Shown one piece after another: positions 22,255-33,380 of a stretch of 64,000 nt of DNA. Source of the DNA: Adiantum capillus-veneris. Taxonomy: Eukaryota; Streptophyta; Polypodiopsida; Polypodiales; Pteridaceae. Numbering within the stretch: the stretch's first letter is position 1; the number at the start of each line of letters is the position of its first letter. The notes beneath the pieces are model-generated. The model had not been told where the DNA came from. It saw nothing but the letters and a program-made list of their open reading frames with translations, and did not search any database. Location of the stretch: assembly GCA_014529385.2 (NCBI GenBank), contig CM043945.1, forward strand, positions 95,210,112-95,274,111, written 5' to 3'. Both the position numbers and the translations under genes were made by a program.

Positions 22255-22645
22255 AAACAAGGTGCAATCTAGAACTACATTGAAATCTCCTTAGGCTTGA
22301 ATACACTGTAGTAATATAGGGAAGTCCCCTTAGACTAGGGTACAATTGATCGAGACATTTTTGTTCTAAAGCAGGATGCTTTGTCATTACATTGGACCTT
22401 GTAATTGGATACACTCTAGTAATACATGGAAGTCCTCTTAGAGTAGAGTGCACTCCATTACAAGTCCCTTAACAGAGCACGATCCATCACATAGGATCCT
22501 CCTTATAATAGTATACACTGGAGTAATACGTGGAAGTCCCCTTAGAGAAGGGTGCAATCCATGTACAAATAATTTTCTTTATAATAGGATACCCTGTAGA
22601 ATACATGCAAGTCCCCTTAGAGTAGGGTGCACTCCATACAAGTGT
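22255..22645. repeat. tandem repeat, GGAAGTCCCCTTAGAG unit
   Basis: Four to five units carry GGATACACT, GTAGTAATACATGGAAG, TCCCCTTAGAGTAGGG and TGCAATCCA in this order. Cores lie near 22320, 22430, 22530 and 22610, so spacing is about 85-110 bases. It is unrelated to the CCACCACTTG arrays. Confidence 0.7.
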
Positions 22646-22751
22646 TCATCAAATTGACAAATCTTTGTTTTAAAATAACCTTTGAATTATATAGTAATAC
22701 AAATACACATCATACTAAAAGGACATCATCTGGCCATAAAAAGGATCATTG

Positions 22752-23238
22752 TCAACCTTCTTTAATGTATCGCCTTGACACATACACATGAAGGACATGA
22801 TTTGTCTCAAGATCACTATACTAATTTACAATTGTGTTATGGGTATAATCTCTCTTGTCTCTTGCATACAACCATCCAAGTAACCATGGAATAATCATTT
22901 CTTGCAAGAATCTTTGAAGCTGCTCAGGTGTTTCCCTCCATATCTTTGAAAATATAAGATATATTCTTGGCATATTCCATATCATCCTATATGGACTATC
23001 ATCAGAAATCAAGGTATCCTTTGCATCCAAGTCCTCAAACATCTTCTAAATATCGCTCAAGTTTTTATGATAAACCCTTCTAAATCCTAACATGATGTTT
23101 GGATTTTGGCAACACTTGTTACTCATAAAGATCTTGAACTTGCTATAATGCTTTGGGAAACATTTTTGTGTGATGTGTTGCACTCTTGTTAGGTTATAGC
23201 AACTCCATATCCACAGCTCAAAGTATTCACCACAGAGA
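22752..23238 (-). pseudogene. FCP1-like phosphatase relic, copy 3, truncated by satellite
   Basis: Reading leftward from the satellite edge: YFELWIWSCYNLTRVQH, CQNPNIMLGFRRVYHKNL, a TAA stop (about 23046), MFEDLDAKDTLISDDSPYR and WRETPEQLQRFLQEMI, then WLLGWLYARDKRDY to a TAG. The following codons up to 22752 still match the tail of copy 1. It is clearly the same subfamily as copy 1. The N-terminal part with the first catalytic Asp is absent: at about 23228-23239 the sequence passes directly into the 23.2-28.5 kb satellite. Where copy 1 has FLDFCFDYFE, this copy has satellite. Confidence 0.75.
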
Positions 23239-26200
23239 AGGTCAATATGTGAATGGAGTGTAACTACTATGTTTACTACCATGGATGGTTTGGAACAGAG
23301 GTCCACAACTTGTCCACCCTAGTAACCATTTTTTTATGGAGGTTTTAGCCCAAGCTAATTTGAAAGTCCACGACCTGTCCAAGCTAGCTCTATTGAATAG
23401 TCCTATCTCTAGTCTGATCATGTTGATGGTTTGGGGTAGAGGTCCAACACTTTTCCAACCTACTATCCATTGTGTTATTGAGGTTTTAGCCCAAGGTGGT
23501 TTGAAGGTTCACCACCTGTCCAAGTTTAATCTATTGAAAGAATCTATCTCTTTTGTTTGAAGATCATTGTGTGCATGGAGTGTAACTACTATGTTTACTA
23601 CCATGGAGAGTTTGGGACAGAGGTCCATCACTTGTCCAACCTACAAACCATTGTGTTATGGAGGTTTTAGCCCAAGGTGGTTTGAAGGTCCACCACTTGT
23701 CCAAGCTAGCTCTATTGAATAATCCTATCTCTACTCTAATAGCGTGGATGGTTATGGGTAGAGGTCAATCACTTGTCCAATTTACTATTTCTTGTGTTAT
23801 AAAGGTTTTAGCCCAAGGTGGTTTGAAGGTCCACCACTTGTCCAAGCTAGATGTATTGAATGAAGCTATCTCTATTGTTTGAAGGTCGTGTCCAAGCCAG
23901 ATCTATTGAAAGCAGCTAACTCTATTGTTTGAAGGTCAATGTGTGAATGGAGTCTCTATTATGTTTAATACCAGGGATGGTTTGGGGCAGAGGGCCACCA
24001 CTTGTCCAACCTACTAACCATGGTGTTATGCAGGTTTTAGCCCAAGGTTGTTTGAAGGTCGACCACTTGTACAAGCTAGCTCTTTTTAAAGACGCTATCT
24101 CTATTGTTTGAAGGTCAATGTGTGCATGGAGTGTAGCTACTATGTTTACTACCATGGATGGTTTGGGACATAGGTCCATCACTTGTCCAACCCACTAACC
24201 ATTGTGTTATGGAGGTTTTAGCCCAAAGCTGTTTGAAGGTCCCCCACCTATCCAAGCTATCTCTATTGAATAGTCCTATCTCTACTCTGATAGCGTGGAT
24301 GGTTTGGGGTAGAGGTCCAACATTGGTCCAACCCACTATCCATTGTGTTATCGAGGGTTTAGAACAAGGTGGTTTGAAGGTCCACCACATGTCAAAGCTA
24401 GATCTACCAAAAGAATCTATCTTTATTGTTTGAAGGTCAATTTGTGAATGGAGTATAGCTACTATGTTTAGTATCATGGATGGTTTGGGATAGAGGTTCA
24501 CCACTCGTCCAACCTATTTACCATTGTGTTATAGAGGTTTTAGCCCAAGGTTGTTTGAAGGTCCACGATCTGGCCAAGCTAGCTCTATTGAAAGAAGCTA
24601 TCTCTATTATTTGAAGGTCAATGTGTGAATGAAGTGTAGCTACTATGTTTACTACCATGTATGGTTTGGAATAGAGGTCCACCACTTGTCTAAGCTACTA
24701 TCCATTGTGTTATGGAGGTTTTAGCCCTAGGTGGTTTGAAGGTCAATCTGTAAATGGAGTGTAACTACTATGTTTACTACCATGGATGGTTTGGGACAGA
24801 GGTCCACAACTTTTCCAACCCACTAACCATTTTTTTATGGAGGTTTTAGTTCAAGGTGGTTTGAAGGTCCACCACCTGTCCAAGATAGCTCTATTGAATA
24901 GTCCTATCGCTAGTCTGATCATGGTGATGGTTTGGGGTAGAGGTCCAACACTTTTCCAACCTACTATCCATTGTGTTATTGAGGTTTTACCCCAAGGTGG
25001 TTTGAAGGTTCACCACCTATCCAAGTTTGATCTATTGAAAGAAGATATATCTTTTGTTTGAAGATCAATGTGTGCATGAAGTGTAGCTACTATGTTTACT
25101 ACCATGGAGGGTTTGGGACAGAGGTCCATTACTTGTCCAACCTACAAACCATTGTGTTATGGAGGTTTTAGCCCAAGGTGGTTTGAAGGTCCACCACCTG
25201 TCCAAGCTAGCTCTATTGAATAATCCTATCTCTACTCTAATAGCGTGGATGGTTCTGGGTAGAGGTCAATCACTTGTCCAATTTACTATTTCTTGTGTTA
25301 TAAAGGTTTTAGCCCAAGCTGGTTTGAAGGTCCACCACCTGTCCAAGCTAGATGTATTCAAAGAAGCTATCTCTATTGTTTGAAGGTCATGTTGAAGCTA
25401 GATCTATTGAAAGTATCTATCTCTATTGTTTGAAGGTCAATGTGTGAATGGAGTGTCTACTATGTTTACTACCAAGGATGGTTTGGGGCAGAGGGCCAAT
25501 ACTTGTCCAACCTACTAACCATTGTTTTATCCAGGTCTTATCCCAAGGTTGTTTGAAGGTCCACCACTTGTACAAGCTAGATCTTTTTAAAGAAGCTATC
25601 TCTATTGTTTGAAGATCAATGTGTGCATGGAGTGTAGCTACTATGTTTACTACCATGGATGGTTTGGGACATAGGTCCATCACTTTTCCAACCCACTAAC
25701 CATTGTGTTATGCAGGTTTTAGTCCAAGGCTGTTTGAAGGTCCACCACTTATCCAAGCTATCTCTATTGAATAGTCCTATCTCTACTCTGATAGCGTGGA
25801 TGGTTTGAGGTAGAGGTCCAACACTGGTCCAACCCACTATCCATTGTGTTATCGAGGGTTTAGGACAAGGTGGTTTGAAGGTCCACCAACTGTCAAAGCT
25901 AGATCTACTAAAAGAATCTATCTCTATTGTTTGAAGGTCAATTGTTGAATGGAGTGTAGCTACTATGTTTAATACCATGGATGGTTTGGGGTAGAGGTTC
26001 ATCACTTGTCCAACCTACTTACCATTGTGTTACAGAGGTTTTAACCCAAGGTTGTTTGAAGGTCCACCATCTGGCCAAGCTAGCTCTATTGAAAGAAGTT
26101 ATCTCTATTGTTTGAAGGTCAATGTGTGAATAAAGTGGAGCTACTATGTTTACTACCATGTATGGTCTGGAGTAGAGGTCCACCACTTGTCCAAACTACT

Positions 26201-28540
26201 ATCCATTGTGTTATGGAGGTTTTAGCCCTAGGTGGTTTGAAGGTCAATCTGTAAATGGAGTGTAACTACTATGTTTACTACCATGGATGGTTTGGGACAG
26301 AGGTCCACAACTTTTCTAACCTACTAACCGTTTTTTTATGGAGGTTTTAGCCCAATGTGGTTTGAAGGTCCACGACATGTCCAAGCTAGCTCTATTGACT
26401 AGTCCTATCTCTAATCTGATCATGGTGATGGTTTGGGGTAGAGGTCCAACACTTTTCCAACCTGCTATCCATTGTGTTATTGAGGTTTTAGCCCAAGGCG
26501 GTTTGAAGGTTCACCACTTGTCCAAGTTTGATCTATTGAAAGAAGCTATATCTTTTGTTTGAAGATCAATGTGTGCATGGAGTGTAACTACTATGTTTAC
26601 TACCATGGAGGGTTTGGGACAAAGGTCCATCACTTTTCCAACCTACAAACCATTGTGTTATGGAGGTTTTAGCCCAAGGTTGTTTGAAGGCCAACCACCT
26701 GTCGAAGCTAGCTCTATTGAATAATCCTATCTCTACTCTAATAGCGTGGATGGTTCTGGGTAGAGGTCAATCACTTGTCCAATTTACTATTTCTTGTGTT
26801 ATAAAGGTTTTAGCCCAAGCTGGTTTGAAGGTCCACCACCTGTCCAAGCTAGATGTATTGAAAGAAGCTATCTCTATTGTTTGAAGGTCATGTTGAAGCT
26901 AGATCTATTGAAAGCAGCTATCTCTATTGTTTGAAGGTCAATGTGTGAATGGAGTGTCTACTATGTTTAATACTAGGGATGGTTTGGGACAGAGGGCCAC
27001 CACTTGTCCAACCTACTAACCATTGTGTTATGCAGGTTTTAGCCAAGGTTGTTTGAAGGTCCACCACCTGTACAAGCTAGCTCTTTTTAAAGAAGCTATC
27101 TCTATTGTTTGAAGGTCAATGTGTACATTGAGTGTAGCTACTATGTTAACTACTATGGATGGTTTGGGACATAGGTCCATCACTTGTCCAACCTACTAAC
27201 CATTGTGTTATGGAGGTTTTGGCCCAAGGCTGTTTGAAGGTCCACCACCTATCCAAGCTATCTCTAATGAATAGTCCTATCTCTACTCTAATAGCATGGA
27301 TGGTTTGGGGTAGAGGTCCAACATTGGTGCAACCCACTATCCATTGTATTATCGAGGGTTTAAAACAAGGTGGTTTGAAGGTCCACTACTTGTCGAATCT
27401 AGATCTACAAAAAGAATCTATCTGTATTGTTTGAAGGTCAATTTGTGAATGGAGTGTAGCTACTATGTTTAATACCATGTATGGTTTGGGGTAGAGGTTC
27501 ATCACTTGTCCAACCTACTTACCATTGTGTTACGGAGGTTTTAGTCCAAGGTTGTTTGAAGGTCCACCATCTAGTCAAGCTAGCTCTATTGAAAGAAGCC
27601 ATCTCTATTGTTTGAAGGTCAATGTGTGAATGAAGTGTAGCTACTATGTTTACTACCATGTATGGTTTGGAGTAGAGGTCCACCACTTGTCCAACCTACT
27701 AACCATTGTGTTATGGAGGTTTTAGCCCAAGGTGGTTTGAAAGTCCACCACCTGTCCAACCTAGTTCTATTGAATAGTCCTATCTCTAATATGATAGCAT
27801 GGATGGTTTTGGGTAGAGTTCCATCACTTGTCCAACCTACTATCCATTGTGTTATGGAGGTCTTAGCCCAAGGTGGTTTGAAGGTCCACCACCTGTCCAA
27901 GCTAGCTCTATTGAATAGTCCTATTGCTATTGTTTGAAGGTTATGTGTGAATGGAGTGTAGCTACTATGTTTACTACGAAGGATGCTCTAGGTTAAGGTC
28001 CACCACTTGTCCAACCTACTAACCTTTGTGTTATGGAGGTTTTAGCCCAATGTGGTTTTAAGGTCCACCACTTGTCCAAGCTAGCTCTATTGAATATTCC
28101 TATCTCTAGTGTGATAGCATGGATGGTTTCGGGTAGAGGTCCAACACTTGTCCAACCTACTATCCATTTTGTTATGGAGGTTTTAGCCCAAGGTGGTTTG
28201 AAGGTCCACCACGTGTCCAAGTTAGCTCTATTCAATAGTCCTATCTCTATTGTTTGAAGGTCAGTGTGTGATTGGATGGATTTGGATAGAGGTCCACCAC
28301 TTGTCCAACCTACTATCACTTGTGTTATAAAGGTTTTAGCCCAAGTTGGTTTGAAGGTCCACCACTTGTCCAAGCTAGCTTGATTGAAAGAAGCTATCTC
28401 TATTTTTTTAAGGTCAATGTGTGAATCGAGTGTAACTACCATATTTACCCCCATGGACAGTTTGGGGAAGAGGTCTACCACTTGTCCAACCTATTATCCA
28501 TTGTGTTTTGTTTTAAGGTCCACCACTTGTCCAAGCTACC
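23239..28540 (+). repeat. satellite array with 1501-bp higher-order repeat
   Basis: The basic unit is roughly 187 bases and carries two boxes: GAGGTCCACCACTTGTCC before AACCTACTA, and GAAGGTCCACCACCTGTCC before AAGCTAGCTC. Its other landmarks are TACTATGTTTACTACC, ATGGATGGTTTGGG and TTTTAGCCCAAGG. Diverged units are ordered into a higher-order repeat of about 1501 bases: landmark positions 23285/24786, 23658/25159/26660, 24158/25659/27159 and 23922/25423 are each 1500-1501 apart. About three units are present (23.28-27.8 kb), followed by less ordered monomers to 28.5 kb. Accidental open frames of about 90 codons repeat on both strands and are not genes. Confidence 0.9.
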
Positions 28541-28770
28541 TCGTTTTAAATGAAACTCCCTAAATTTAAATAATCTCATCTAAATTTGAATTAAACCGCC
28601 CAAATTTAAATGATTCTACCTAAATTCAAATCAAGCCACTCAAATTTAAATAATCCCACCTAAAAAACTTCACCGTCTCGCTTAAATTCAAATATTCCTA
28701 TCCAGATTCAAATTTGAAAGCAAGTTCAATTAAAAGGATATCTTTGTCCCGCCTAAATTCAAATCCGCCC
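28540..28770. repeat. AT-rich minisatellite, CCTAAATTCAAAT unit
   Basis: About ten degenerate units of 20-25 bases (ACCTAAATTCAAATCA, GCCCAAATTTAAATGA and similar) directly follow the satellite. A similar block follows the other large array at 56.64-57.2 kb. Confidence 0.7.
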
Positions 28771-29165
28771 TTGTTGAATCACATTTTTTGCATCTATAGC
28801 CAAACAAGGTCCACCACTTGCCCAACCAGTAACACCAAGAAAAACCCCAACATTATATATCCACCAAAATTCTAGATCAAATATTTCATATTTCAGCCAT
28901 TTCAAAAACAACAGACAAAGAAAGTAGCCATCAACAACTGAACAAAGACCAACCATTTGACCAAACCAAGATTTAAGCAATTGACACAAGTAAGTTGACT
29001 TGTCATTCATGTTTACTGTTAATACACTATGTATTTAATATTACATAAAGAATAGATTTGCATATCTCTGTATGTTTGAAATATGTGTATTTGCATAATG
29101 ACAATACTAAATCCTAAAACCTAAAAACGTAAATTATGTCTCTTTGAAAAAAAGAATGATAGAAA
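28770..29165. other. no recognised feature
   Basis: One repeat box (GGTCCACCACTTGCCCAACC) lies near 28807. The rest is AT-rich with no gene visible. Confidence 0.5.
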
Positions 29166-29180
29166 ATTGATGAGAGAGAG

Positions 29181-29265
<85 letters not shown>
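29166..29265. repeat. (GA)n microsatellite
   Basis: An almost pure GA run of about 90 bases, preceded by GAATGATAGAAAATTGATG. That prefix resembles the one before the GA run near 6.08 kb. The Ser/Leu and Arg/Glu open frames it creates are not genes. Confidence 0.9.
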
Positions 29266-29267
<2 letters not shown>

Positions 29268-29289
29268 GATGTACTTGTTCTTCTGTGTC

Positions 29290-29575
29290 GACCTATTTTG
29301 CTGTGTCAATGTGTTCCGCAATAGCGACTTCCTCTGCAATAACGACCTGCTATGTGATGGTGCAACCTGCTCTGCGATGGCGACCTGCTCGACGATGGCA
29401 ATAGCAACTTGATTTTCTCAGATGGTGATGGCGAACTGTTCTGCGGTGTTAAGCTGTTCTGTGATGGCGATACCACTTGCAATAGAAACGTGGTTTGCAA
29501 TAGTGACCTGCTCTACAATGGCGACCCGCTCGGCAATGGCAGTAGTGACCTATTCCTCTGATGACGACCTCTGCA
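29290..29575. repeat. degenerate GATGGCGACCTGCTC minisatellite
   Basis: Units of about 20-30 bases such as GCAATAGCGACTTCCTCT, GCGATGGCGACCTGCTC and GCAATAGTGACCTGCTC recur around twelve times. This is the only part of this stretch with higher GC. I see no convincing gene. Confidence 0.6.
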
Positions 29576-29982
29576 GCAATACCTATTTTGTGTTGTGCGT
29601 GAAAGCGACCCTAGGCTTGTGTTTTCTGTGTGCGAATGCCATGTAAGCAACAAACATGACCTTTAAGATTCTCATGGCACATATGGGACCTAAACTTCAA
29701 ATATAGTCTGTTTTGTGTTTTATTATCCTGTTTCAAGTCCAAGTTGCCTGTTCTATCATAACTTTTGACTGGGAACTCAGAATATAGCAACCAAGGGCTA
29801 GGATGAAAGCTTGCGAGATAATACATTTTCCAAGTTAAAACTTTTGGGGTACCCAACTTAAGCATCCTTATCCTAAAAAGTTTAGAAAGACACAAGTTTC
29901 ATATCAGTTTCAAAGGCCACCTGCATTGAACTAAAGCACAAAAAGGGACAATTAAGTTGTTCATATTCCCAAAAGCTATCAC
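29576..29982. other. no recognised feature
   Basis: A 94-codon minus-strand open frame (29611-29895) has no recognisable motif. Confidence 0.4.
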
Positions 29983-30252
29983 ATGGCTTCACTTGAAAAC
30001 CAATCTAGTAACGATGTGATGAAAGGACGAATGGTCAGGGAATTGGTGGAAGCAGCACCGCTGTTAGACCTTCCTATAGCATATAACTTCTTGGCCAAAA
30101 GGGTAATCAAAATAGAGACAAGTCATGTTATTAAACCGGTCTTAGACTTTTCCATGACTGCTTCTGTTGCTTTCCAAGCCCTTCACATTGGGAAGCAAGA
30201 TCTTAGCCCAAAACCTACACGCCTCACTTGTTCAACATGTAGTCTAACATAG
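29983..30252 (+). CDS. short open frame, unrecognised
   Basis: 89 codons starting MASLENQSSNDVMKGRMV and continuing ELVEAAPLLDLPIAYNFL and TASVAFQALHIG. The composition looks protein-like rather than random, and the ATG has a purine-poor but usable context. It lies between the minisatellite and the next repeat array, whose first box is near 30370. No domain, signal peptide or membrane segment is evident. It may be an exon of the downstream transposase-like gene, a captured fragment, or chance. Confidence 0.3.
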   Translation: MASLENQSSNDVMKGRMVRELVEAAPLLDLPIAYNFLAKRVIKIETSHVIKPVLDFSMTASVAFQALHIGKQDLSPKPTRLTCSTCSLT

Positions 30253-30254
30253 TA

Positions 30255-33240
30255 GGCCTAGTCCACTATCTGCCACCGGAACCCATCGTCAATTGTCCAA
30301 CCAGTTTGTTATTGCATTAGTATTTTACCTTCATCATTGGTCATTAAAACTAAGTCCATCACTTGTCCAAGCTATACTATGGAAACACCCTATCCATTGC
30401 CACCACTTGTTTCACCTGCCAACCACTTTGTTTTTGCATTAGTAGTTCATCTTAGTCATGGACCATTAAAACTAGGTCCACCACTTGTCCAAGTTGTACT
30501 ACTCTAATGTAGCACTAATTGTCCAACCATTTTGTTCTTGCATTAATATTCACCTTCGACATTGGTCATTATAATCCGGTCCATCACTTGTCCAAGCTAT
30601 ACTTCTAGTAGGCCTCGTCCACTTCCACCACTTGTTCTGCTCGCCAACCACTTTGTTTTTACATTAGTAGTTCACCTTAGTCAAGGGCAATTAAATCTAG
30701 GTCTGTCACTGGTCCAAGTTGTACTACTCTAAAATAGCACTATCCCACATGGGTTCCACCCCGCCGATTGCCTAACCACTTTGTTCTTGCATTAATATTT
30801 CACCTTTGGAATTGGCCATTAAAACTAGATAGTAAAACTAGTCCACTATCCACCACTTGGTCCACCAACCAACTCCTTCTTGCATTTGTAGTTCACCGTT
30901 GGCATTGGCCATTAAAACTAGTCCACCACTTATCCAAGCTATACTCTTAGTAGGCCTCATCCACTTTCCACCACTTGGTCTTCCAGCCAACCATTTTGCA
31001 TTTTCATTAATATTTCACCTTAGTCATTGGCCATTAAATCTAGGTCCAACACTTGTCCAAGCTATGCTTGAACATAGTAACCCTAGTTGGCATTGGCCAT
31101 TAAAACTAGTCCACCACTTATCTAGGCTATAATCTTAGTAGGCCTCATCCACTTTCCACCACTTGGTCTTCCCGCCAACCATTTTGCATTTTCATTAATA
31201 TTTCACCTTAGTCATTGGCCATTAAATCTAGGTCCAACACTTGTCCAAGCTATGCTTGAACATAGTAACCCTAGTTGGCATTGGCCATTAAAACTAGTCC
31301 ACCACTTATCTAGGCTATAATCTTAGTAGGCCTCATCCACTTTCCACCACTTGGTCTTCCCGCCAACCATTTTGCATTTTCATTAATATTTCACCTTAGT
31401 CATTGGCCATTAAATCTAGGTCCAACACTTGTCCAAGCTATGCTTGAACATAGTAACCCTAGTTCACTATCCACCACCAACCACTTTGTTCTTCCATTCT
31501 TAGTTCAGCTTTAACAAGGGCTACTTGGATATTGGAAATTGAAATTGACTTATCTAGGCTATACTCTTAGTAGGCCTCATCCACTTTCCACCACTTGGTC
31601 TTCCCACCAACCATTTTGCATTTTCATTAATATTTCACCTTAGTCATTGGCCATTAAATCTAGGTCCAACACTTGTCCAAGCTATGCTTGAACATAGTAA
31701 CCCTAGTTCACTATCCACCACCAACCACTTTGTTCTTCCATTCTTAGTTGAGCTTTAACAAGGGCTACTTGGAGATTGGAAATTGAAATTGGTCATTAAA
31801 AATAGGTCCACCACTTGTCCAACCTTGCTTACATTTTCAGAAGCAATGACTACTTGGACACTAGGAAGCAGGGTCTTGCACTAGTTCACCTTGGACAATG
31901 AGCTTTAAAACTAGGTCCACCACTTGTCCAAGCTATGTCATTAAAATAGGGAGGGGTTCTTGAGTCAATATCCACCACTTCTCAAACCTTGCTTCCATTG
32001 AAAGAATTAAGGCCTACTTGGACATTGAGATGCACGTTCTATAGTACTTTAGTGATTACATTAGAACTAGGTCCAACCTACTACCCGTTATCTTATAGAG
32101 GCTTTAGCCCTAGGTGGTTTTAAGGTCCACCACCTCTCCAAGGTAGCTATTGAAAGAAGCTATCTCTATTGTTTCAAGGTCAATGTGTCAATGGAGTGTA
32201 GCTACTATGTTTGCTACCATGGATGGTTTGGGGTAGAGGTCCACCACTTGTCCAACGTTCTATCCATTGTGTCATGGAGGCTTTATCACAAGGTAGTTTG
32301 AAGTTCCAACACATGTCTAAGCTAGCTCTACTGAAACAAGCTATCTCTATTGTTTCAAGGCCAATGTGTGAATGGAGTGTTTCCTACTATGTTTACTACC
32401 ATGGATGGTTTGAAGCAGAGGTCTACCACTTGTCCAACCTACTATCCACCGTGTCATGGACGCTTTAGCCCAAGATTGTTTGAAGGTCCACCACCTGTCC
32501 AATCTAGTTGTACTGAAACAAACTATCTCTATTGTTTCAAGGTCAATGTGTAAGTGAAGTGTAGCTACTATGTCTATTAACATGGAATGTTTCAAGCAGA
32601 GGTCCACCACTTCTCCAACCTACTATCCATTGTGTTATGGAGTATTTAATCCAAGGTGGTTTATTGAAGGTCCACCACATGTCCAAGCTAGATATATTGA
32701 AAGAAGCTATCTCTATTATTTCAAGGTTAGTGAAAGAATGGAGTGGAGCTACTATGTTTACTACCATGGATGGTTTGGAGCAGAGGTCCACCACTTGTCC
32801 AACCTACTAAACATTGTGTTATGGAGGTTTGGAGTAGAGGTCCACCACATGTCCAAGCTAGCTCTATTGAAAGAAGCTATCTCTATTGTTTCAAGGTCAA
32901 TGTGTGAAAGGAGTGTAGCTGCTATGTTTACTACCATGGATGGTTTGGGGCAATGACTACTTGGACACTAGGAAGCAGGGTCATGTACTAGTTTACCTTG
33001 GACATTGAGCTTTAAAACTAGGTCCGCCACTTGTCCAAGCTATGCCACTTAAATAGGGAGGGGGTTCTTGAGCCAATATGCATCACTTCTCAAACGTTGC
33101 TTCCATTGAAATAATTAAGGATTACTTGGACATTGAAATGCAAGCTCTATAGTCATCTAGTGATGACATTAGAACTAGGTCCACCACTTGTCCAAGCTAT
33201 GTTGTAATATAGTAAGTGGGCCACCATTTATCCACTTTCA
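30255..33240 (+). repeat. repeat tract of module 2 upstream of the long transposase-like gene
   Basis: Left part: units with TTCACCTTAGTCATTGGCCA, ATTAAAACTAGGTCCACC and ACTTGTCCAAGCTATAC. At 30951, 31139 and 31327 three units of exactly 188 bases (starting TAGGCCTCATCCACTTTCC) are almost identical; a fourth start at 31571 is 244 bases on. At 32.07-32.95 kb about five ~187-base monomers of the 23-28 kb satellite type are embedded. On each side of them stands a copy of a segment beginning GACTACTTGGACACTAGG (31844-32070 and 32950-33190). Boxes are on the plus strand throughout. Confidence 0.85.
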
Positions 33241-33380
33241 TTGGGTCTCCTCAAATTGAAAGTCATTGGACTATTAACATTCATAACCCTCATGTCTTAT
33301 ATAATGGAAATTATAAAATTTTGCTCAAAGAGAAGAACCTACGAGTATGAACTTGACAACGTATTTTTTTCACTTGCAAG

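Noticed and set aside
23285-28481. Repeated open frames of 60-160 codons on both strands in the satellite
   Set aside because: They recur with the satellite period on both strands, start in the same ATGGATGG landmark and have no recognisable domain; they are by-products of a repeat unit whose length keeps frames open.
29121-29412. Ser/Leu-rich and Arg/Glu-rich open frames
   Set aside because: They are translations of the (GA)n run.
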